Assembly (NCBI RefSeq): GCF_010015585.1
Contig: NW_022985097.1
Coordinates: 1-64,000 of the forward strand
Direction: 5' to 3'
DNA: 64,000 nt
Source: Eremomyces bilateralis CBS 781.70
Taxonomy: Eukaryota > Ascomycota > Dothideomycetes > Eremomycetales > Eremomycetaceae
A model generated the notes under the pieces. The model was not told the DNA's origin. It ran no database searches and saw only the letters and a list, made by a program, of their open reading frames with translations. Numbering within the stretch: the first letter of the stretch is position 1; the number at the start of each line of letters is the position of its first letter. Positions 56,799-64,000 of the stretch are shown here, piece after piece. The translations under genes were made by a program, and so were the position numbers.

Positions 56799-58974
56799 AT
56801 GCCGTCCTATACTACTGCCGTTCCAGAGAAGCCGGCCACAGAGATCGCCGCCCCCACCGTTCCGCGAAAGCGTCGCAGGAGGGCTGCAGCAAATGGGGCG
56901 AGTGAAGATTGCTTTACCTGCCGCAAAAGACAAACAAAATGTGACCGACGACGGCCGTATTGCGCTCAATGCCTAGAAATAGGCAAAGAGTGCTCTGGAT
57001 ATAGGACGCAATTGACGTGGGGGGTCGGAGTTGCAAGCCGTGGAAAGCTTCGGGGCTTGTCTCTTCCCATAATCAATTCTGCAAAGACAGCATCCGCTGT
57101 TCAGGAGACGAAAGCGAGCAACTCGGCTACCTCTGCCACTTCGAAGAGTGTTACGTCCAATCCAATTCCGTCCCCTGTCATGTCTATCAAAAGCGAGCAT
57201 CACCAGGAGATAGCCGCTTTCTCTGCGGTTCCGGTCCTTAGTCCGAACTACTGCTCTTCTCCTGTCTATAGCAATCCTGGTTATAGTCCGGCTACCACTC
57301 CTATTCCAATTTCTGTCATGTCAGCCGGAAATTTCCACTGGCATTCTTCTGGATTCGACGACCATGTGCACAACTATACTTCCTTGTCACCGAAAGCTGG
57401 AAAGCCTCTCTTCCGTCCCCGACCCCTTCAGCGGCTGCAAACTGCGTTCCCACCCTCTTACGATGACGCAAGCATATCCGCTCCCTCCACGGGTTCGTTG
57501 GGCGCCTTCAGCGACTGTGGCGACTTCCCTTCACCCAGTGAGTATCCTCACACCCCGGAAGAAATACCATTTACGGAACCCTTTGTCGACACCTTTCCCG
57601 ACGCTTTATCTCATCAACCATTCATCCCTTCTCAGGACTCACTGGCCATACCAGACGGACTCGGATATATGGACATTCCGCGGTCCTTCCCATTGATAGC
57701 GGATGACATGGTTTCAAGTATGTCCGATCAATCCAACGCCGAGTACATGGACGTTAACGATGCGCAGACCGGTTCGCTAGCCCGTTCCAGCATTTCTGAC
57801 GCCCCTATATCGATCGGGTCGAATATACACGTCTTCGGTTCGTATGGATTGCCCCTTTTTGGTCCTCAATTGGATTGCGCTAGCAAAACAAGTCTGGACC
57901 AGGATATTCGATCTCGCTCGGTATCACGGGGACTACTTGATGGCATGTCCATACCTCGAAGTGTTGACGCCTTTGATTGCTCTCACCTGCCTCTGCGTAC
58001 TCGGTTTCTTTTGGATTATTATGACAGGGCCATCTGTTCCGTTCTAGTGGCTTTTGACGGACCAACGAATCCTTATCGGATGCATGTCTTCCCCTTGCTA
58101 TGCACAGCGTGGGGCTGTAGAATGCCGTCGCGGCACTCTCGACCAACAACATGCACACGCGGGGCCTCAAGAAGCTTCAAAATATGACTTACGATGAGTC
58201 TGAAAGCATGTCGTTATCGGCAGGCGTAGGATTCTTACCGCAGACGAGATACGAGTTCTGCCCGGCACGCCATCACGCGAAGAGCTGCAATACGAGTCGA
58301 TATCGATTGGACTCCTCAATTCACAGTTGTCTAATCCCGTATCCGCCAAGGACGACTCAGTCTTGGCAACGTTGTTGATATTGTGCCTCTTTCACGTCTG
58401 TGACAGCGGCTTCACCAAGTTTCAGACGCAGCTTTCAGGCGTACAGAAACTTCTGGAACTTCACCATGGTTCCCCAGAAAGCGCCTTTGTTGGATGGATT
58501 CAGATGTTCTTCACCTGGTTCGATGTAATGATCCGTGGCGCTTCCGCCGACTTCGACCTCCTGCACATCAGCGAAGCCTTCCGCCATGCTGCGCTACTCT
58601 ACGTCGAACGGCTTGCGTACCCGGCCCTCTCCCCTTCCGCGTCCAACCTGCAACGCCTCGTCTCGCTGACACTATCCCACATCGCCGTCATCGCGATCAA
58701 CTCCCCTGTGAATAAATTCCTGCTCTATCCTTTGTGGATCGCAGGAACAGAGGCGGTGACGCAGACGCACCGAGATATAGTGCGCAGACGGTGCGTGGAG
58801 ATCACGAGAGAGAGTGGGTTTCTCAACAACCTGAGTGGGCTCGAGGTGTTGGAGAGGGCGTGGGCGGCTGATGATCATGGAGAGGTGCTGGACGAGGATG
58901 GAGTTCAGACTGGTCAGGCCTTTAGGTGGAGGAAGGTGATGAGCCGGTCGGGTGGGGAGTATATTGTGATATGA
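56799..58974 (+). pseudogene. Zn2Cys6 / Fungal_trans_2 transcription factor, disabled
   Basis: The start MPSYTTAVPEKP leads into a complete zinc cluster (CFTCRKRQTKCDRRRPYCAQ, then CLEIGKEC) and a long Ser/Pro-rich region that is open to about 58090. There the frame slips by one base (between ccccttg and ctatgcac). In the new frame GL-stop-NAVAALSTNNM shows a TAG at 58118-58120. A second slip near 58200-58225 moves to the frame of ILTADEIRVLPGTPSREELQ, which stays open through NPVSAKDDSVLATLLILCLF and HISEAFRHAALLYVERL to the usual C-terminus FRWRKVMSRSGGEYIVI. The central part between FTWFDVM and HISEAF (near 58530-58565) is far shorter than in relatives I know, suggesting an internal deletion. 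The DNA-binding half might still be made as a truncated protein. Confidence 0.8.
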
Positions 58975-60497
58975 TCGTACTTAGCTTATGTTTTGACGAC
59001 CGGCTTGGATATATGACTGACGTTCGGTACATATGTGGATGGATGATTGTTACGATTGTGATGCTGATGGTGCTTACGGACTACCCCTTTGCTACGGTGC
59101 AGATAATTTTTTGGGTGGCGTGGCGACATTTGCCGAGTCCTATATAAATATATGAATATCCCGCAGTGGAAAGGGATCAATATCGCTACAAATACAATGA
59201 CATCACGACGAGCAATCTAGAACGCGGTGGCGCTTTGAATCCCTACGTGCGCTCGCTCTATTCAAAATCTAAGTTCTAGTGGAGGTGTTCGTAAGATCGT
59301 AGTCAATATTTAGTAAAAGAGACGACGGCAAGTCGACCACCATTTTTGGTGGGTTCCATCTTTAGCATTCACCGTCCACGGCACTCCTCTCCATTGTCCC
59401 AGGCTTTTCCACCTCATCACGTCCATCTTTCGCACTATAAAGCAGCTCCTGCCCACTATCCTTCTACCGTTTATTTCTCACCCCCTCCAAAAGATGCTAC
59501 CTACCGCCAGCTCCTTTCCGTGTCTCGCCTCGCTCACCCGTGCCACATTTCATTCGTATTCCATGCCTCCTTCTCCTTGCTCGCACCTATCATTTCCCTG
59601 GAAGCCTCCGCCATAAGTCGTCCTCTCCAGGTTCACCGTCAATGCAGTGCCGCCGCCAGCTCGAGATCGGTTACACTCTCCCTTACCGAAATTTGAATCC
59701 TCACGCTAACCTCCTTCCAGGCCACCGTTTCGCTCCTGAGTCCGACCATCCCCCTTAGATCCGCGATTTCGGGCTCTGCACACTCCTATCCGATCTCAAG
59801 TCGACTAGCCATTTGATCTATGGCCTGCTCACAAGCACAAGTTCAGCCGTCCGCCTCCAGCTTTCAGCCTTTAGCCTTTAGCCTTTGGTAGTGCGTTGAC
59901 TCCGCCTGACCGCAGAGACTCCTGCCCCTCCCATCCAGGATTTGCCACTTTGCATCCCCACCAGGCTCAGAGTTGAGCTGGCGTTAGCGAAAGTGGCGCG
60001 GGAAAGGCATATCATGCGTACGATCATGGGACCGGTGAGACTGAAGGAAAGAGAGGACGATCACATGCCACATTCTACGTTCTTTTCTTATCTTAGCTTC
60101 CCGGGGACCCCGCCTTGGTGTTTCCGCACGATTTCAAGGGATCTGGTCGCCCGGCTCATATTCCCCACCGCCTAGCCTGCTCAGCCTGCTCATCCTGCTA
60201 GTTGCAGCTTGAGGTTGTCGGAACGCTCAGAGACGCGAGAGATTAGAATCGGAAAATGGGGGGGTGGGGATATGGGGTTTCGAAGAGGCTGTAAGAGATT
60301 TGCCATCAAGCCTGTCAGGAGAGTCGTGGAGCGGTGGTGCCACTACACGAAACGTAGCGGAATCCACCATCGTTACCACACGGTAGGTAACTTCTCTGAT
60401 ACAGTGTTATTTTCGCCTTGTTCCCTACATCATTTCGGCCTGGAGAATGGACTAACTCAAAATATTCGTTCCGATGTGTCCTCGGCAGCACCTAGCC
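58975..60497. other. Intergenic, with a possible unannotated promoter and short repeats
   Basis: A TATAAAG at about 59437 is followed by a CT-rich tract and a 38-codon ATG frame from about 59492, so an uncharacterised transcript is possible. Short tandem units of agccttt occur at 59865-59888, and cctgctcagcctgctcatcctgct at about 60175-60199. No protein family was recognised. Confidence 0.35.
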
Positions 60498-61289
60498 TCA
60501 AAGCTTAGGAGTAACATCCCACTTGTTGCCAATGTAATATGTTACCGCTCGATGCTCATCGTCCACCCAAGGACGAAGTCGATTCATATGGCAAAAGTCT
60601 CCGCCAAGAATGTTGATGTTGGCGAAGTGTGAATCCGGTGGTGCCATATATATTGCATGTTTGTGTCCAGCAATATAGCCATTCCAAGGGTCCTCATCCT
60701 CGTTAAGCTTGAAGGTTTGCGCCACCTAGAGTCGTGTTAGTAGCTAGGCATTCTCCTTATAGGTATGGACACTTGCCTGAGTTGAGATGTACGTCAGTGG
60801 GGCCCCACTATCAACAATAAAGAAGACCCAGTGAGCCTTCTCATTAATCGTGAGGGCACATGGAAGTATCATGCGGAACTTTCGACCGTAGACAAAACCA
60901 CGGATGGTGTCAGCCACCTTATCTGCCTCATCTTTAGTCGCCTCCTTGAGGTATGGTATGCCCACGCGGTCCGAAATCTCCTTGTGTAGCGTGTTGTCGT
61001 CGATATCCGTGATCAGCACATCATAATCTTTCGGGTCCATGGCACCAATGTCATGAATATCAACAAATGTACCACGCGCTATATTTTCTTCTGCCTTTAG
61101 CCGAGAGTAATAATGTAGGGGGCTGGGATTCGAAGGAGAGAAGCGCTCGAATAGGGTCGCGTAGCTTGGAGGACCCGAGAACGGCTCTTGGAGACTGTGG
61201 GTACGGCGCGCTTGAAGAGGATAGCGTAGAGGACTAGGAACGGATTTGCAAAAAGCCCTAAGGCCTTGTCGGCTTGGAAGTCTGAGCAT
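60498..61289 (-). CDS. Retropepsin-like fungal protein with mitochondrial-type N-terminus
   Basis: Exons 61289-60777 and 60725-60498 join to 246 aa. The intron (60776-60726, 51 nt) has a GC donor in an ideal context (CAG|GCAAGT) and ends CTCTAG. The N-terminus MLRLPSRQGLRAFCKSVPSP is Arg/Ser-rich, like a mitochondrial presequence. The middle holds DVLITDIDDNTLHKEISDRV. The C-terminal part has HWVFFIVDSGAPLTYIS, where DSGA matches the catalytic D-[ST]-G-A of retropepsin-like aspartic proteases. About 55 residues later comes INILGGDFCHM, matching the hydrophobic-LG-x-D block. One such copy per chain means it would act as a dimer. It appears to be a host gene, not part of an element: no RT or integrase is nearby. 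Activity and substrate are inference. Confidence 0.65.
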
Positions 61290-62023
61290 GGTGAAGATGG
61301 GTAAGATGGGTGTCCAAAGAAGGATGATTGTGAAGAGTGTGTCACAAAGTTATCTTAAGCTCTGCAGGGGCTGCGGGCGTAGAACAGATAATTTGCTCTC
61401 AAAGCAGAAGAAGAAGAAGAAAGTGAGTGAGGGCGTGATCGTGGAAGCTTTGCAGTGGGGCACCGGGGGTGTCAGAGTTGATGGCGGGGGGCCCCGAGCT
61501 CCTCCTTTCTCAACTTTTACAACCATCACCACCACTTCCATCGCCTATCTCTATGTCGCAGACCAAGGCATCAGTCTGGGAGCCTGAGGCTACAAACTGC
61601 ATTAATAATCTTGCTATGTCTCGTATATCTGCAGGGCCGGGGGACCGGGCATCGAGATAGAACACACAACTTACACAATACAACTCTGCTACTTATGATC
61701 AAATCACCGCGATTCGCCAGCCTGACCCACAGGACCCCCGCAATCACGTGATAAGATAATTCTGCGCTCTGATTGGTTCATTCCCAGAAACATACTGATC
61801 GCCAAGATACTGTTTTTAAGCCCGTAATTAAGGGGAGTTCTAATTGGCGCTAGAGCATGGCAGATTTACCTCCAAAAACGGCGTCACAAACCGCCCAAAA
61901 CGGAGGTCCATCTGCCGTTAGATTGTTTAAAAGAGTAAACTAACTATGGGATATAGTTCTCAACCCGCTGCGAAGCTGCTCCTTGATAATATATTGGCCA
62001 GCTATACAATAGCGATCTATTAT
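61290..62023. other. Intergenic, with an imperfect inverted repeat
   Basis: No gene. A gaagaagaag microsatellite is at about 61406-61419. ggcagatttacctcc and ggaggtccatctgcc form an imperfect inverted repeat near 61859-61916, perhaps a MITE scrap. Bases 61940-62023 are the 3' flank of the transporter. Confidence 0.4.
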
Positions 62024-63683
62024 CTATTCGCTCGCTTCGTCCAGAACCCCCTCTACCTCCCGCTTTGACACAAAAAACATTCCCACTGACGTCAGAAAGA
62101 CGCCCAATGCAACAACCAGCCATAGCAAACCAGGGACATTGGCAGACATTCCCTTCTCGAAGACCCAGGCAAGACCAGGGCTTCCCACCATGAGGCCCAG
62201 CGCATCCACCACCGTTATCACAGTGAACAGTCGTGCCAGTTGATGTTGGCCGACAAACGATGTAAGTAATCCACGAAGGAAGTATGTGATACCCAGTCCA
62301 AGGGCCTGGATGAACAGAGCGACGACGAAAAGCGGAATGATTGGCGCAGCAGCGGTGGCCAAAAAAGCGAAGAACAGTGATATCGCCGATATCCTGCCAA
62401 GAAGTAGATCGGAGTGTCGGACGGAAAGGCGGGTTCGAGGCCAGCGCGTGGACGATTGGATGCGGTCCATAATGATGGGCATGACAATAAGGAAGTACAC
62501 GAGCGTGAAACCCCCTCGAATGCCGATAAAAAGAGTGGCATCCGAGAGTGGCATTCCAAATCGAATACTAGTGTATTGTAAGATGAGAGAACGATCCATA
62601 AGGAGCATATGGAACATAAAAGGCGGAAGAAGTAAGAGGACACGAGAGTCCTCGATAACGAAGCTTGTCATATAATGGACTTTCTCACGAGCCTTCTTTA
62701 AGAAGTCAGGGATCGTATTCGCCGTCTCATGTCCCATATCAGAGTTGCGTGGTGCCATTGAGTGACCGGACTTGGAGACCTCAGGAAGTGTCTCCGGGAG
62801 CAGTAGACACATCACAGCGTTAATAACGTAGAGGCCAAGACCAACGAGGATTGCCGTCCATACATTGGCCTTCATTAGTGCCGAAGCTATCGGAGGGCTG
62901 ATGAGCATGGACGACATCGATGCTCCTCCCAATCGGAAGAATGTAGCAACTCGTTTCTGTTCGGGTGTCACATCTGTTAGGATAGTGTAGAGAAGCGAAT
63001 TCGCCCCTGCACTGGAGCCTCCTAGCACCGTATGCATCGAGGCAAGCATGATCAGCTCGATTTTGATCGTTTTCGGAAAATATACTGTTTGAAAACGAGA
63101 AATGTTAGTGATCATTTAGCCCCATTACCGCGGTGATAGGAACAGGGTTGCGAATAAGCACGATATACTTACAAACTGTCGAAATCCAAAGCGACCTGAG
63201 GGCGAAGGAGCACATAAGCAACACCGCAACCCACTTTCTCGTGTATCTATCAGCGACCCATCCAAAAATCGGAGCGAATATCAGCGACGTTCCGGCCTCC
63301 AGAAACATGAGCCAGCCCCTGAGCAGCGCAACATCGCCCTGCACCGCCGGAAGCTTGCAGAACTGCTCCGGGATGCCATTCTGAACGTCCAGTCCCACCA
63401 TTGAGGAATCGTGCGCTCGATAGTAACGTCGGCAATAGGCATCTTCAATCAGGCGGGTGGTCGCTGGGTCAAAGATCCCGTCCGCAACGCCGGAGACCAC
63501 CAAGACGCTGGCTATGAGGAAGAAAACGACGTGAAAACGCGATATCAGGGGTTTCTTCTTTATTCTATTCTCATCGCTACTGAGATCCTGAGCTAGTAAA
63601 GAGTCGGTGGAGGTTGGAGATAGCAGAGGGGTCCGTTCATCGTGGCCTGGCATCGCTGCCAAAGCAGCCTCATTTCGAGACAT
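62024..63683 (-). CDS. MFS transporter (DHA1-like, 12 TM)
   Basis: Exons 63683-63173 and 63084-62024 (88-nt GT-AG intron) join to 523 aa. The cytosolic N-terminus is MSRNEAALAAMPGHDERTPL. TM1 is RFHVVFFLIASVLVVSGVAD. After a long extracellular loop, TM2 and the MFS loop GWVADRYTRKW (the G-x3-D-R/K-x-G/T-x-R/K motif) follow. More helices include AILVGLGLYVINAVMCLLL, FTLVYFLIVMPIIM, IPLFVVALFIQALGLGITYF and GLLWLVVALGVFLTSVGMFF. The loop between TM1 and TM2 and the LLPETLP motif are typical of fungal proton-coupled drug or metabolite exporters. The substrate is unknown. About 12 helices in the plasma membrane or vacuole are expected. Confidence 0.88.
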
Positions 63684-64000
63684 TATGGATCAAGGACGAG
63701 GAGTAACGAATCCATAAAGCAATCGCCCCAAGTGAGGGAAACGCGAACGCTAAGTACTTCTCATCAGAACCATGTTTGTTCTGCTTAGGATTGTCGTCGG
63801 GATCAAGCCATCGAGAAAGATCGAGATAGACAGGACGCGTTGACATCACAGTCAGCGACGACCCAATACCCACGGACGGATTTCGGAGTTGGCGTAAGCT
63901 AGGAAGTTGTATTGGGCAAGGTACGGAATACGGAGTTGAACTTGCGACGACAGTACACAACTTAAACACCATTCGGTTAGTCCGCACCTCATTACAGTAA
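63684..64000. other. Promoter side of the MFS gene
   Basis: A 105-codon minus-strand frame (63987-63670) runs into the MFS start in another frame and has no known motif. I treat it as leader or promoter sequence. Confidence 0.35.

Noticed and set aside
63670-63987. 105-codon minus-strand frame upstream of the MFS gene
   Set aside because: It overlaps the MFS start in another frame and shows no domain; more likely leader sequence.

Overview
The window is nuclear DNA of a filamentous ascomycete, most likely a Eurotiomycete (Aspergillus/Penicillium type). The evidence is many short introns (about 50-90 nt) with GT-AG borders and CTRAC branch points, Zn2Cys6 regulators, and a conserved set of housekeeping genes (cbp4, skt5, ypd1, arg8, uve1, mitochondrial aspartate aminotransferase, gep3). 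The genus is inference.

Layout. Bases 1-8000 are a transposon island around one host gene: a pogo-like transposase tail at the left edge, a spliced HNH-nuclease gene (477-1575), a complete-length but broken LINE on the minus strand (about 1576-6870) with a 191-bp solo LTR nested in it, and a hAT-type MITE (7278-7590). From 8 to 23 kb come accessory-type genes: a Tubby-like protein, a Zn2Cys6 regulator with a second MITE just past its stop, a secreted S33/TAP-like hydrolase, a hotdog thioesterase, a BCS1-like AAA ATPase, a PaiB-like FMN-binding protein and a polytopic membrane protein. From 22.8 to 45.6 kb is a conserved housekeeping block: cbp4, skt5, a bL28m mitoribosomal protein with an unusual C-terminal zinc knuckle, gep3, mitochondrial aspartate aminotransferase (divergent from gep3), ypd1, arg8 and uve1 (divergent pair). 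From 45.6 to 56.8 kb lies a gene desert with a broken Impala-sized Tc1/mariner element (51639-52930, TIRs and TA duplication visible). A disabled Zn2Cys6 regulator follows (56799-58974), then a retropepsin-like putative mitochondrial protein with a GC-AG intron, and an MFS transporter at the right edge.

How genes relate. Several products are mitochondrial and linked to biogenesis or metabolism: Cbp4 (complex III assembly), bL28m, Gep3, aspartate aminotransferase, Arg8 and an N-terminally extended Uve1. They are neighbours, not an operon. No secondary-metabolite backbone enzyme, tRNA gene, rRNA gene or CRISPR array was seen.

The observations most worth following are: (a) all 16 premature stops in the LINE are TAA/TAG, one replacing the invariant Gln of the GIPQGS motif, while about 30 Trp codons are intact; (b) a 3-nt microexon followed by a 10-nt exon in the aspartate aminotransferase gene; (c) the L28-zinc knuckle fusion; and (d) the retropepsin-like host gene.
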